A stretch of 64,000 nucleotides of DNA from JADLDB01 sp040752975 (GCA_040752975.1 JBFMHF010000011.1:1-64000), one strand, 5' to 3'. Positions 7,239-16,012 are shown, numbered from the stretch's first letter. The notes: a model not told the origin generated them from the letters alone. Made by a program: numbers and translations.

Positions 7239-8993
7239 TCACAGCGACTCGAGGTACTTCACCAGCGCCGGCACGTCGCCCGCCGCCACGGCGCCGTGCC
7301 TTGCGCCGCCACACTTCTCGTCGAAGCGCTGCGCCAGCGTCTTCGCGCACCCGTCGTGCATCCACGGGCCGCGGGCCTTGAGCCCCCGCAGCGACGGCAC
7401 CTGGAAGGCGCCGCCCGTGCCCACGTCCACCGTCGCGTTGGTCGTCAGCCTGTCTCCGGCGTGGCAGCTGCCGCAGCCGGCCTGCTGGAAGATGGCCTGG
7501 CCCGCGACGATGTCTCCGCGCTTCCCCGCGCGGGCCGGCAGGGTGTCCAGCCAGCTCTCCACCGCCTGGGGAGCCAGGGAGGGAGAGAGCGTCCCTCCCA
7601 TGCGGCGCTCGAAGGTGCTGTGCAGCACCGCGCTGATGGTGGGGAGCTCCCCCTTCCAGTGGTAGGGCGCCGTCGCCGACAGCCCGCCGGCGAGCGTCTG
7701 CGTGCGCACCACCTTGCCCTCGAAGTTCCAGGTGTGGCCGTCGTCGTAGCCCTCGACATGGCAGGACGCGCAGGCCACGCCGCTGGGAGAGTCGCGGTGG
7801 AAGAAGGCGCGGGGCTCGTCCAGAGGCTCCGGTACGTCCGTCAACGCCACCACGCCGTGGCCCGGCATCAGCAGCGTCCCGTCGTGGTCCAGCACCAGCA
7901 GTCCTCCGGTGTCCGACAGGCCCACGCCCACCGGCGTCGGTGTCCGCAGCGTCGAGAAGGTGCCCAGGCAGGCGGAGTTCGAGGCGCCATCCCACGTCGT
8001 CCACGTCACGGCTCCGCTTCCCGTCTGCGTCAGGGCGATGACGCCGCCCGCGAAGGCGACGTCCAGCACCACGCTGCCGGCGATGGGCGCGGTGAAGGTG
8101 ACTTCTTTCTTCTCGAGGTCGAAGCCCGTCAGCGCCGAGGACACCACGCTGGTGCCGCAGCCGGTGCCCAGCCCGTAATACGGAGGCGTGACGGGCGGCG
8201 GGGTGCTGCCCGGAGGGACGGTGAGTTTCGTCACGTCGTCGTCGAGGTGCTCCTGGTGCACCATCACCACCCGAGTGTCCTCCACCACCGCCCGCAGCGC
8301 GATGCGCGGGGTGAAGCCCAGCGTCGTCGTGTCGCCCTTCTCGTCGGTGCGGGCCACCACCTGCGGAGACGGAGTGAGGCGCGTCAGCACCTGGCCTTCG
8401 GTGTCCACCTCCAGGAGCTCCGCGGTGCGGAAGGCCGTCACCCACAAGCGGCCCTTCACCAGGAAGACGTCCCGCAGCTCCTCGCCCACCTGCACCGCGT
8501 GGGTTTTTCCTCCCTGCACCGAGACGAGGGCGCCGTCTGCGCAGGCGACCCACAGGCGCTCATTCGTGTCGTCGAAGGCGAGGCCGCGGGGCTCGGCGCA
8601 CGCTGCCAGCCGCGTGGCCCGGCCCAGCGGCGGCACCAGGGCGACCTCGCCGGAGCCACGCAGCACCACCGCGAAGGCGTCGGGACCCGTCGCCACCAGG
8701 CGCGTCGGTCGGCTGCCCTTCTCGAAGCTGGCGCGACGCCTCACCTCCCCGCTGACTGCGTCCACCACCACCACCTCGTCGGAGTCGGTGCGCGCCACGG
8801 CCACCTGCCCGTCCGGAAGCGTCGTCACCGAGGCGCCCCACAGGGCGGCGCCCCGACTCTCCGCGCGCGGCGTGAATTGCGCCACGGTGGTGCCCGAGGG
8901 CGCAGGGGAAAACGCCTCTTCGCCGCAGGCCGACATGGCGAGGACGACAACGGCACACATCGACACCTGGGGGCGACTGACTCGGGGCGTCAT
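7239..8993 (-). CDS. Di-heme cytochrome c lipoprotein with beta-propeller-like N-terminal region
   Basis: A 584-residue lipoprotein (lipobox MSAC near residue 21). The first 380 residues contain repeated VAVARTDSDEVVVVDAVSG-like blades, as in YVTN or quinoprotein-type beta-propellers. The C-terminal part has two heme c attachment motifs, CASCH near residue 408 and CGSCH near 505, with surroundings like MauG/cytochrome c peroxidase proteins (TAPYHWKGELPTIS; PSLRGLKARGPWMHDG). It probably carries out electron transfer or peroxide/methylamine-type oxidations in the periplasm or at the outer membrane. The start at 8993 is preferred over 9026 because GGAG precedes it at a good distance and the signal peptide then starts cleanly. 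It converges on the lipoprotein at 6607-7068 and is divergent from the sigma factor. Confidence 0.8.
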   Translation of the reverse strand: MTPRVSRPQVSMCAVVVLAMSACGEEAFSPAPSGTTVAQFTPRAESRGAALWGASVTTLPDGQVAVARTDSDEVVVVDAVSGEVRRRASFEKGSRPTRLVATGPDAFAVVLRGSGEVALVPPLGRATRLAACAEPRGLAFDDTNERLWVACADGALVSVQGGKTHAVQVGEELRDVFLVKGRLWVTAFRTAELLEVDTEGQVLTRLTPSPQVVARTDEKGDTTTLGFTPRIALRAVVEDTRVVMVHQEHLDDDVTKLTVPPGSTPPPVTPPYYGLGTGCGTSVVSSALTGFDLEKKEVTFTAPIAGSVVLDVAFAGGVIALTQTGSGAVTWTTWDGASNSACLGTFSTLRTPTPVGVGLSDTGGLLVLDHDGTLLMPGHGVVALTDVPEPLDEPRAFFHRDSPSGVACASCHVEGYDDGHTWNFEGKVVRTQTLAGGLSATAPYHWKGELPTISAVLHSTFERRMGGTLSPSLAPQAVESWLDTLPARAGKRGDIVAGQAIFQQAGCGSCHAGDRLTTNATVDVGTGGAFQVPSLRGLKARGPWMHDGCAKTLAQRFDEKCGGARHGAVAAGDVPALVKYLESL

Positions 8994-9092
8994 GGAGGCT
9001 CCGGGAGGCGGGGTGACGAAGGACAAGGAGCCCTGGGCCGGGGGGAGTGGCTCACCCCTCGACGGGCGCCGGACAAGTGAGCCATTTTCCCG

Positions 9093-9761
9093 GTGTCAGG
9101 GGTCCGCTTCAGGGTGACTGCGTCAGGCGCCAGGCCACAGGTGGAGGACGAGCGCGCGCCGGCGCTCGTGGTGCGGCTTCGCCCGGAGGGGAGTGTGGCC
9201 CGGCTGGATGCGGACGGCGTGGAGACGGCGGTGCTGGTGGAGCGGGCCCGCCGCGGCGAGCGTCAGGCGGAGAGCCTGTTGTACCGCCGCTATGCCCCCG
9301 GCCTGCTGGAGGTGGCCACGCACCTCCTGCGCAGCGTGCCCGCGGCGGAGGACGTGCTGCACGACGCGTTTCTCCTCGCCTACTCGCGCCTCGGCCAACT
9401 GCGGGCCGCGTCCCAGTTTCGTGGCTGGCTGTTGGCCATCATCGTCAGCCTGGTGAAGAAGCGCCTGCGGCGGCAGCGTCTGCTGCGCTGGGTGGGCCTC
9501 GAGGCCGTGGCGGACGCGCCGCTGGACGTGCAGGCCCGGGACGGAGCCAGCGTCGAGGCGCGCGGAGAGTTGGCCGTGTTGGACGCAGCGCTCAAGGCCC
9601 TGCCGGTGGCGCAACGCATGGCGTGGATGCTGCGCTACGTCGAGGGTGAGAAGCTGGACGACGTCGCGCTGGCGATGGGGAAGAGCCTCGCCACCACCAA
9701 GCGCTACCTCGCGAAGGCCGAGGCGCACCTGGCGCGCCATGTCTCGCTGGAGGAGCCCTGA
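9093..9761 (+). CDS. ECF-type RNA polymerase sigma factor
   Basis: A protein of up to 222 residues with sigma-70 region 2 (about residues 45-110; RRGERQAESLLYRRYAPGLL, then AEDVLHDAFLLAYSRL) and region 4 (about 165-215; LPVAQRMAWMLRYVEGEKLDDVALAMGKSLATTKRYL, shown only in part here as its LDDVALAMGKSLATTKR helix-turn-helix). Regions 1.1 and 3 are absent, as in ECF sigma factors. The start is uncertain: GTG 9093 has no clear ribosome site, and GTGs at 9114 and 9141 are alternatives. The stop lies 1 bp before the next ATG, and that downstream membrane protein is in the position typical of an anti-sigma factor. Confidence 0.85.
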   Translation: MSGVRFRVTASGARPQVEDERAPALVVRLRPEGSVARLDADGVETAVLVERARRGERQAESLLYRRYAPGLLEVATHLLRSVPAAEDVLHDAFLLAYSRLGQLRAASQFRGWLLAIIVSLVKKRLRRQRLLRWVGLEAVADAPLDVQARDGASVEARGELAVLDAALKALPVAQRMAWMLRYVEGEKLDDVALAMGKSLATTKRYLAKAEAHLARHVSLEEP

Positions 9762-9762
9762 C

Positions 9763-10518
9763 ATGAGCCAGCTGCCGCGGCCCGTGAAGCAGGTGCTGTC
9801 CTCTGGCCCGCTGGACGCCCGCGTGGCCCGCACCTGGGCCCGGCTGCAGCGCACCCGCCGGGGGCCGCGCGTCGTCCGAAGCGGCTTCGTGCTGGCGGGG
9901 GCGCTCGCCGCGGCGGCCCTGGCCGTGGTGCTGTGGCCCCGTGCTGCCATCCCCACGCCTCCCGTCGCGCTGGTGTCCGCCGCGCCCATGGTCCACGCTT
10001 CCCCGGCCCCGGCCCCGGGCGTGACGGCCGATGCGCCGCACCTCGCGCCGCCCCGCCCGCACGGTGACGCGGCGCCCGCTGCTGCTGCCCATGCGCCCCT
10101 GCGGCGCAGCCCCACCCGGGTGTGGTGGAAGGGCCGGCCGCAGCCGGGAGCGCCGCGTCCCTCGCTGATGCGGGTGTCGCCGGGCGCCGAGGAGAAGGTG
10201 GATTCAGTGGACGCGCTGCTGGCCAGCGCCGACGAGGCCTGGCGCGCAGGCGACACTGCCCGGGCCGCGGCGCTCCTGTCCGAGTTGGCGGCGCACCACC
10301 CCGAAGACGCGCGCGCGGGGCAGGCGCTGTACCTCCTGGGGCAGATGCAGCTGGACGTGCTGGGCGCCCCGGAGCAGGCGGTGGACAGCTTTCAGCGGGC
10401 GCTGCAGCTGGGCGTACCCGACGAGTTGACGGGCCCCTTGTGGCAGGCGCTGGAGCGCGCGCAGGGGCCGGAAGACGACTCCTTCGAGCCGCCTCTCGGG
10501 GAAGCGCCCACTCCCTGA
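9763..10518 (+). CDS. Single-pass membrane protein with TPR-like C-terminal domain (possible anti-sigma partner)
   Basis: A 251-residue protein. A cytoplasmic N-terminal segment of about 40 residues precedes one transmembrane helix (residues 43-62, FVLAGALAAAALAVVLW), then a Pro/Ala-rich linker (65-125) and a C-terminal TPR-like helical region (ADEAWRAGDTARAAALLSEL, then HHPEDARAGQALYLLGQ). It starts immediately after the sigma factor, so the two are very likely co-translated. The topology (short cytoplasmic N-terminus, TM, periplasmic sensor) fits a transmembrane regulator of the sigma factor, but no zinc-binding anti-sigma motif (HxxxCxxC) is present. The role is inferred from context. Confidence 0.65.
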   Translation: MSQLPRPVKQVLSSGPLDARVARTWARLQRTRRGPRVVRSGFVLAGALAAAALAVVLWPRAAIPTPPVALVSAAPMVHASPAPAPGVTADAPHLAPPRPHGDAAPAAAAHAPLRRSPTRVWWKGRPQPGAPRPSLMRVSPGAEEKVDSVDALLASADEAWRAGDTARAAALLSELAAHHPEDARAGQALYLLGQMQLDVLGAPEQAVDSFQRALQLGVPDELTGPLWQALERAQGPEDDSFEPPLGEAPTP

Positions 10519-10525
10519 AAGCGCT

Positions 10526-11134
10526 TCAGCCCAGGGTGGGAATGGCCGCGTGCCCGCTCTTGCCCACGCGCGTGACGGTGCTGGCCTGCGGGCCCTTCTC
10601 GCCCTCGCCGGGGTGCTCGGTGAAGCGCACCTCGTCGCCCACGGCCAGCTTCGAGAAGCCGCCCACCACCGCATTCTGGTGGAAGTACAGCTCGCGGCCC
10701 AGCTCGGTGGTGAGGAAGCCGAAGCCGTCCAGCAGCTTCGTCACGCGGCCGTGCAGCGGCCGCACGTGGTGCTTCACGTCCTGCCGCACGGTGCGCTCCG
10801 CGTCCTGGAGCTGGCGCTTCATCGCGTCGAAGGCCTCGTTGACGGCCGCATAGGCGTCCTCGAAGTTGACGTGCTCTTCCGGGTCGCGGCCCACGAAGAG
10901 CTCTGCGCCGGGGACGGTGAGGCGAATCGACACGCGGTAGTGCGCGCCGGCTCCCTGGCGGTGGTGCGTCCTCCCGCGGGCGTGGGCGTGGCCTCCGACG
11001 TGGTCGACGGTGACGTGACACGAGGTAATCCGCTGGCTGTACTTCTCCAACCCCTTGACGTGCTCCTCGATGGCGGCCTTCAGCGCGTCAGACGACTCGA
11101 CGTGACGGAAGCGGATGTCGACAGGGACTTGCAC
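10526..11134 (-). CDS. Ribosome hibernation factor (HPF/RaiA-like) fused to a cold-shock domain
   Basis: A 202-residue protein. Residues 1-115 match the HPF/RaiA fold (VDIRFRHVESSDALKAAIEE, with an ESSDAL helix start, then HVTVDH and later DAYAAVNEAFDAMKRQL). Residues about 135-200 form a cold-shock domain with the RNP-like GFGFLTT and LYFHQNAV strands. HPF-type proteins bind the 30S decoding region and silence ribosomes; the cold-shock domain would add single-stranded RNA binding. The GTG start at 11134 is chosen because AGGAGGGAG lies 5-13 bp upstream and the HPF strand starts right there. A His-rich insertion (HAHARGRTHHRQGAGAHY) lies in the loop after strand 2. It converges with the sigma operon (gap 7 bp). 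Confidence 0.8.
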   Translation of the reverse strand: MQVPVDIRFRHVESSDALKAAIEEHVKGLEKYSQRITSCHVTVDHVGGHAHARGRTHHRQGAGAHYRVSIRLTVPGAELFVGRDPEEHVNFEDAYAAVNEAFDAMKRQLQDAERTVRQDVKHHVRPLHGRVTKLLDGFGFLTTELGRELYFHQNAVVGGFSKLAVGDEVRFTEHPGEGEKGPQASTVTRVGKSGHAAIPTLG

Positions 11135-11494
11135 GATGTCTCCCTCCTGCGAGTGGGTGGGGAGCGCCCCTTCCAGGCAGCGACGAGGCGCCGCCCACGG
11201 TTGGGTAGAAGTGCAACGCGAAGGCCATGGGCCGCTCCCGTCCCACGCGGCCTTTCGGCGACGCCCCCCGCAACGCTTGCGCGGGGACGCCTCGGCGCGC
11301 ACAAACCCCATGGGGCGAGAGGCAACTCGTCCAGCGAGAGCGTGGCTCGTGCACTTTCCACCGAGGTCCCTGACGCCGCCCGCCCACTGGTGGCGACCCG
11401 CCGGCCCTTTCCACCACGCCGGCATTCTTCGACACCGTGGCGAAGGCTTGCACGACGTCCTGCCGCGCCGGGCGGCAGGCACGCCCGAAGCCCC
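11135..11494. other. Intergenic region upstream of the HPF-cold-shock gene
   Basis: 360 bp between the ligand-binding lipoprotein (3' end) and the HPF gene (5' end), both on the minus strand. It must hold the promoter of the HPF gene. A TTGCAC hexamer occurs on the minus strand near 11211-11216, but I find no matching -10. No gene is visible in it. Confidence 0.4.
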
Positions 11495-12901
11495 TCAGGG
11501 CGTCACGAGGCGCACGGTGGAGATGCCGCCGTCCAGCACCTGCCACACCTCGTACGGCGCCGACGGCGTGCCCGCGTCGAGGTTGTAGTCGAGCGCGCCG
11601 CTGGAGCCTTCCACGTTGACGGCCGTGCCCGAGGACAGCGAGGTGGACAGCTCGGTCCAGTTGCTGGCCAGCAGGCGCAGAGGAGGAGAGCCTGCCTGCG
11701 AGATGCGCGCCATGCCCTCGCGCATGCGGGCCCCGGTGATGCCGCCGCCGTTCTGCGAGGCCCACGCCGCCGCGCCCATCGTCAACCACGCGGCGTCGTA
11801 GGCGTGCGAAGTGAAGGAGTAGGTGTCGGGCCGGACGCCGAAGCGGGTGAAGAAGGCGTCGGAGAAGCTGCCGAAGGCCGCGCCCGCGCCCTGGGCCGGG
11901 GCCGTGCCGATGCTGGCCTCGAGCTCGGGCCGCGTCACCGGCGTGATGATGACGGGGTCCTTCGCCGCGTCAGCGAGGAACCAGCGGTGGCCGTTGGCGC
12001 GCGTCAGCTTGGCGCGTCTCGAGCCCTCGCTCACCAGCGCGATGACGTCCTTCGGGAAGCCGACGATGACGGTGGCGACGGGCGACTGGTTCTCCACTTC
12101 GGTGATGCGGGTGATGGCGTCGGTCTGGTCGAGGTTCTCGTCGAAGCGCACACCCGCGGGCAAGCGGCCACGGCGGGTCAATTCGTCGCGCAGCGCGGGC
12201 TCGAAGGACGTGCCATACACGGAGTTGACGTAGAGGATGACCACCTTCAGGTTGACGTTGCCGGCGGTGGCCTGCGCGACCTCGCCGGCCAGCACCGCCG
12301 CCTGCTGGGTGTCGTCTGGGGCCAGGCGCCACACGTTGCCGTCGCTCCTGAAGAGCGCCACCAGCGACGCGCTCGTCGAGGAGTTGGAGATGATCATCGT
12401 CTGGGCTGCCAGCCGATCCGGCTGGTTGGCGACGTTGGTGGTGAGCCCGCTGCCCGAGGTGATGATGGCGGGCACGCCCGCGTTCTTCACCATCCACCCG
12501 GCCTGCGCCGCGCCGCGCTCGTTGTCGTCGAAGGTGTCGCAGAAGAAGAGGCCGAAGGGGCGCCCCTTGAGGCCGCCGAAGGTATTGGCTTCTTCCACGG
12601 CCAGCGTCATCGCGTGCAGCGCCTGCACCTCGGACTCGTCGGTGGTGGTGCCCCCGTCGCTGGTGCTGAGCGTCCTCGGCTGCACCGAGAGGAGGGGGAT
12701 GCGATCGGCCTTGTTGAAGACGCCCGCCTCGCGCCGGCACCCGTCGGGGAGAGGCAGGCAGAAGGCCTTCACGCAGGCCATGCCGGGGCCGCAGTCGACG
12801 TCGGTGGCGCATTCGTTGAAGCCCGCGCCGGTGGTGAAGGAGCACGCCGCCGCGCCGAGGACGAGGGCGCCGGCGAAGAAGGAGAGGAGCGTTCGACGCA
12901 T
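11495..12901 (-). CDS. Extracellular ligand-binding lipoprotein (branched-chain amino acid ABC binding-protein fold)
   Basis: A 468-residue lipoprotein (lipobox GAAAC near residue 20) with a Cys-rich N-terminal linker (CATDVDCGPGMACVKAFC) of the kind common in myxobacterial lipoproteins. A type I periplasmic binding fold (Peripla_BP_6-like) follows: AMTLAVEEANTFGG, AIITSGSGLTTN, VILYVNSVYGTSF, VATVIVGFP and SHAYDAAWL. Classical relatives bind amino acids or small ligands for ABC importers or act as sensors. No permease or ATPase genes are nearby, so a sensing or scavenging role is equally possible. Its ATG follows the TAA of the upstream TPR gene directly, so it is the last gene of the 16.0-11.5 kb operon. 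Confidence 0.8.
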   Translation of the reverse strand: MRRTLLSFFAGALVLGAAACSFTTGAGFNECATDVDCGPGMACVKAFCLPLPDGCRREAGVFNKADRIPLLSVQPRTLSTSDGGTTTDESEVQALHAMTLAVEEANTFGGLKGRPFGLFFCDTFDDNERGAAQAGWMVKNAGVPAIITSGSGLTTNVANQPDRLAAQTMIISNSSTSASLVALFRSDGNVWRLAPDDTQQAAVLAGEVAQATAGNVNLKVVILYVNSVYGTSFEPALRDELTRRGRLPAGVRFDENLDQTDAITRITEVENQSPVATVIVGFPKDVIALVSEGSRRAKLTRANGHRWFLADAAKDPVIITPVTRPELEASIGTAPAQGAGAAFGSFSDAFFTRFGVRPDTYSFTSHAYDAAWLTMGAAAWASQNGGGITGARMREGMARISQAGSPPLRLLASNWTELSTSLSSGTAVNVEGSSGALDYNLDAGTPSAPYEVWQVLDGGISTVRLVTP

Positions 12902-13720
12902 TTAGAAGCTGGCCCCCACGCTGGCGAAGGCGCCCCCTCCGGCGAGGGGCACCAGGGCGACGGACACGGAGCCCTTCGGGGCCTCGCCGCCTTTCGGGTA
13001 GAGGATGATGGCCGTCACCGCGGCAGCGACTCCCACCACCAGCATCACGTCGGTGACGGCAGCCAGCGTCTGCGCCTGGCCGCGCAGGGCTTCTTTCTCA
13101 TCGACGCTGGTGGCCTTGTTGTACGCGTTCTTCGCGCCCTGCGCGCCGAGCGCCAGGCCCAGCGAGGTGCCCAGCGCGGCCACGCCGACGCCGCCCACCA
13201 CGAAGGCGACCGTCTTCTGCCCGCTGGCCTTCTTCTCGGCTTCCTCACGGGCAGCCTTCTCCTTCGCGGCCAGGGCGTCGCGCTGCAGCTTCGCGGCCTC
13301 GGCTTCGGCGTCGGCGCGCTCGCGGGCGGTCTTCGCTTCGTCTTCGAGGCGCTGCTTCTCGGCGGCCTGCACCTGCTTGTCGGCCTCGGCCTTCGCCACC
13401 AGCGTGCGCAGCCGGTCCATCGCGAGGTTGGCCTTCTTCACCAGGTCGGGCCGTGTCTGATCCGAAGGGAGAGAGGTGTACTGGCGGTAGGTGTCGAGCG
13501 ACTTCTGGAGCTCGCCGGCCTGATCCCACGCGCGGGCGATGTTGTAGAGGTAGAGCGGGTTGGGGTCCGTCTCGTACGCCTGCTGCAGCTTCTCGGCGGC
13601 TTCGGCGTACTTGTTGTCCTTGTAGAGCTTGTCGGCTTCCTTCGCGAGCTCCGAGGCCTTCGAGGGGGCGGAGAGGGCAGGGCCCGCGAGGAGCAGCGCG
13701 GCGAGGGCGAGGGCACGCAT
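12902..13720 (-). CDS. Secreted TPR and coiled-coil protein with C-terminal membrane segments
   Basis: A 272-residue protein: signal peptide (1-17, ending ALSA), TPR repeats (about 20-105; DKLYKDNKYAEAAEKLQQAY and PLYLYNIARAWDQAGELQKS), a charged Ala/Glu/Lys coiled coil (110-170), then two hydrophobic segments (about 172-195 and 222-245). This is a common but poorly understood class in Myxococcota. It sits 59 bp downstream of the radical SAM/SPASM gene and abuts the ligand-binding lipoprotein (TAA-ATG), so it is probably part of the same transcript. It may act as an envelope scaffold. Confidence 0.7.
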   Translation of the reverse strand: MRALALAALLLAGPALSAPSKASELAKEADKLYKDNKYAEAAEKLQQAYETDPNPLYLYNIARAWDQAGELQKSLDTYRQYTSLPSDQTRPDLVKKANLAMDRLRTLVAKAEADKQVQAAEKQRLEDEAKTARERADAEAEAAKLQRDALAAKEKAAREEAEKKASGQKTVAFVVGGVGVAALGTSLGLALGAQGAKNAYNKATSVDEKEALRGQAQTLAAVTDVMLVVGVAAAVTAIILYPKGGEAPKGSVSVALVPLAGGGAFASVGASF

Positions 13721-13779
13721 GACGGGGAAAGGCTACACCCTGTCGCGGCGGGCATCGAGAACTCGCCGTCCAAAGGGCC

Positions 13780-15108
13780 TCAGAGGGCGGCCTCGCAGGC
13801 GCGCGGGCCGTCGTCCTGGTGCTCGGCGGGCGGGTGGTTGCAGTGGCTCCAGGGGTCCGGCTCGTTCATCGAGCGGCCCACCGCCACGGCGCGCGCCCGG
13901 CAGCCGCCGCCGCAGGTGCGAAAGTTGGCACAGGCGCGGCAGGCGTCGTTGCCTTCCAGCGTGCGCCACGAGGCGAGGTTGGGAGCGCCGGCCCAGCACT
14001 CGGCGAAGGAGTGTGCGCCCAGCTTCCAGTCGTCCTTCGTCAGCACGCTGCCGCAGCCCACCACCGCGCCCTGGGCGGTGACGGTGGCCGTCACGGTGCC
14101 GCCGACGCAGCCGAAGGGAGGGATGACGTTCATCCACTTCGGGGTGCGGGTGGTGAGGCCGTCGCTCGCGGCGACCGCGCCGGCCCCCTCGGGCCAGGAA
14201 GCAATCGCCCGCTCGACGGCGCGCCGGTACGCCGGCAGCTCCACCACCAGGCGCTGCTGTCCCGAGGAGGCGCCGGTGAGGCGGAACGGCTTGAAGGTGG
14301 TCTTCGGCAGGCCCAGCTCGAGGGCCAGCGCGCCGAAGGCCTCGAGGTGGGCCGCGTTGAGGGCGTTGACGGTGACGCGCACCTCCACGCCCGGCACGCC
14401 CGCGTCCAGCAGCGCGCGGAGGCCGCGCAGGGCCTGCTCGAAGCGCCCCGCTCCGCGCACGGCGTCGTGGACTTCGGCAGAAGGCCCGTCGAGGGACACC
14501 TGCACGCCTCGCAGGCCCGCCCCCGCGAGGCGAGCGGCGTCCTGCGGCTTGAGGAAGGTGGCGTTGGTGCACAGCCAGCCGTCCAGCCGGTGCGCCCTCA
14601 GTGCCTCGAGAATCTCCCAGACGTCGGCGCGCAGGAGTGGCTCTCCGCCGGCCAGCACCACCCGCGGCGACGCCAGGGCCTCCAGCTCGGCGAAGAGGCC
14701 GTCCAACTGGGCCAGCGACAGCTCTCCTGGTGGCGGGCGCTTCGTCACCTCCACGTAGCAGTGGCTGCAGGTGAGGTTGCAGGCGTGGGTCAGCTGCAGG
14801 TGGGTGGTGAGCGGCCCGGTGAGGATGGGCTGGTTCCACCGTCGCGGCACCAGCCGCGCCCGGCAGCGCAAGTCGTCGTCGAGGAGGCCCAGTTCTCTCC
14901 AGCGCGCGGCGGTGGCGAGGAGCTTCTCCTCGGACAGGCGGCCGTCGCTCTGCCGGGCCCAGGCCTCGGGGAGGCTCGACCAGCGCGCGTCGAGGAGCAG
15001 CTCCGCCTCGGGCGGGGTGAGGGCGGTGAACTCCGCCGCGCGGCGCGAGTAGTAGAGCGCGCCGAAGTGCTCGAGGCGCAAGAAGTCCTCTGGCGGCGGG
15101 TGGGCCAC
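13780..15108 (-). CDS. Radical SAM/SPASM maturase with N-terminal RRE-like domain
   Basis: A 442-residue protein. Residues 10-80 look like a PqqD/RRE-type winged helix (short strands around FGALYYSRRAAEFTALTPPE, then helices). The radical SAM core carries Cys110, Cys114 and Cys117 (CNLTCSHC). The C-terminal SPASM region has Cys residues in FGCVGG, VVGCGS and CRACANFRTCGGGCRARA plus a final CNH, enough for two auxiliary clusters. Such enzymes modify peptides or proteins (thioether, C-C crosslinks, or sulfatase-type oxidation). The GTG start at 15108 is 7 bp after the stop of the upstream 298-residue protein, which ends in Ser-Ser-Cys and is the obvious candidate substrate. There is no strong ribosome site, so translational coupling is likely. 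Confidence 0.85.
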   Translation of the reverse strand: MAHPPPEDFLRLEHFGALYYSRRAAEFTALTPPEAELLLDARWSSLPEAWARQSDGRLSEEKLLATAARWRELGLLDDDLRCRARLVPRRWNQPILTGPLTTHLQLTHACNLTCSHCYVEVTKRPPPGELSLAQLDGLFAELEALASPRVVLAGGEPLLRADVWEILEALRAHRLDGWLCTNATFLKPQDAARLAGAGLRGVQVSLDGPSAEVHDAVRGAGRFEQALRGLRALLDAGVPGVEVRVTVNALNAAHLEAFGALALELGLPKTTFKPFRLTGASSGQQRLVVELPAYRRAVERAIASWPEGAGAVAASDGLTTRTPKWMNVIPPFGCVGGTVTATVTAQGAVVGCGSVLTKDDWKLGAHSFAECWAGAPNLASWRTLEGNDACRACANFRTCGGGCRARAVAVGRSMNEPDPWSHCNHPPAEHQDDGPRACEAAL

Positions 15109-15115
15109 GTGGCGC

Positions 15116-16012
15116 TCAGCAGGAGGACGGCACGAAGTCCTGGTAGTCGGGGTCGCGCGTCAGCTCGGCGTTGGGGATGCCCGCGCCCGCGAGCCACTTC
15201 TGGTAGTCGCCCACGCGCGCCTCCACCTCGGCCTTCTTCTGGCGGACGAACTTGGCGAGGTCGTCGGTGCCGAGGAACTTCTTCACCTCCCCGTCGTCGA
15301 GGTGGCCCTTCTTCGTCGCGTTGCGGCCGATGATGGGCAGGTGCGCGAGGAAGGACGTCTCGGCCTTCTTCAGCGCCCGGTCGGCGGACTGGTAGTCGAA
15401 GTGCTTCGACGGGTCGACCAGCACGGCGCGGTACGCCCAGGCGATGGCCTCGGCGCCGTCGGGAGTGGCGGCGTGAAGGCTGGCGGCGACCTGCAGGTCG
15501 CGCTCGCCCGTCTTGCGCGCGTCCACCTTGAAGTCGACCTTCTGCACCTCCATGGCCCACTTCACCATGGCGTGCTCCCACGGCGCCTCGGCCTCGTCCA
15601 CCAGCGCCTTCGCCAGCTCGCCGGCCAGCCCGCCCATGCGGGCGGCGCGCTTCGCCTCGTCGCGGGACAGCGTGGCGTCGGCGCCCAGCGCGTCGGCGAG
15701 CTGCTGCTTCGTCTTCGCCAGCGTCTCGAACAGCTTGCGCACCTGGGGAGCGCTCAGCTTCTCGGGCGTCACCCGGCGGTAGGTGCTGTCGCAGCCAGAG
15801 CCCACCGTCTCCCGCCTGGTGAAGCTGTCGGCGATGGCGCGCAGGGAGTGGCCCACCGCGCCGTCCGCGGCGTCGGCGCGGCGGTCGAGGGCCTTGAAGT
15901 CGATGGTGCCGTCGGCCTTCTTCAGGGCATCGAGCTCCGTCTTCACCCGGTCCAGCTTCGTGTTGAGGCCGGCGAGCTTGACGTCGGGGTACTTCGGCTT
16001 GATGGGCGGCAT
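15116..16012 (-). CDS. Uncharacterised protein with C-terminal Cys, partner of the radical SAM/SPASM enzyme
   Basis: A 298-residue mainly helical, charged, apparently cytoplasmic protein without signal peptide. Two short acidic loops (LGADATLSRDEA near 145 and KGHLDDGEVKKFLG near 235) resemble EF-hand-like calcium loops, but neither is a perfect match. The protein ends DPDYQDFVPSSC. The ATG at 16012 is chosen because AGGAGAG lies 7 bp upstream and the frame further upstream is low-complexity. No family is recognised. The position immediately before an RRE-containing radical SAM/SPASM gene, and a lone Cys at the very C-terminus, make it a candidate substrate or carrier for that enzyme; this is inference. 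Confidence 0.7.
   Translation of the reverse strand: MPPIKPKYPDVKLAGLNTKLDRVKTELDALKKADGTIDFKALDRRADAADGAVGHSLRAIADSFTRRETVGSGCDSTYRRVTPEKLSAPQVRKLFETLAKTKQQLADALGADATLSRDEAKRAARMGGLAGELAKALVDEAEAPWEHAMVKWAMEVQKVDFKVDARKTGERDLQVAASLHAATPDGAEAIAWAYRAVLVDPSKHFDYQSADRALKKAETSFLAHLPIIGRNATKKGHLDDGEVKKFLGTDDLAKFVRQKKAEVEARVGDYQKWLAGAGIPNAELTRDPDYQDFVPSSC

Noticed and set aside
10550..14758. A 1402-codon plus-strand open frame
   Set aside because: It runs antisense to four well supported minus-strand genes (HPF-CSD, ligand-binding lipoprotein, TPR protein, radical SAM) and its translation is repetitive and has no family features. Long antisense frames are expected at this GC content.
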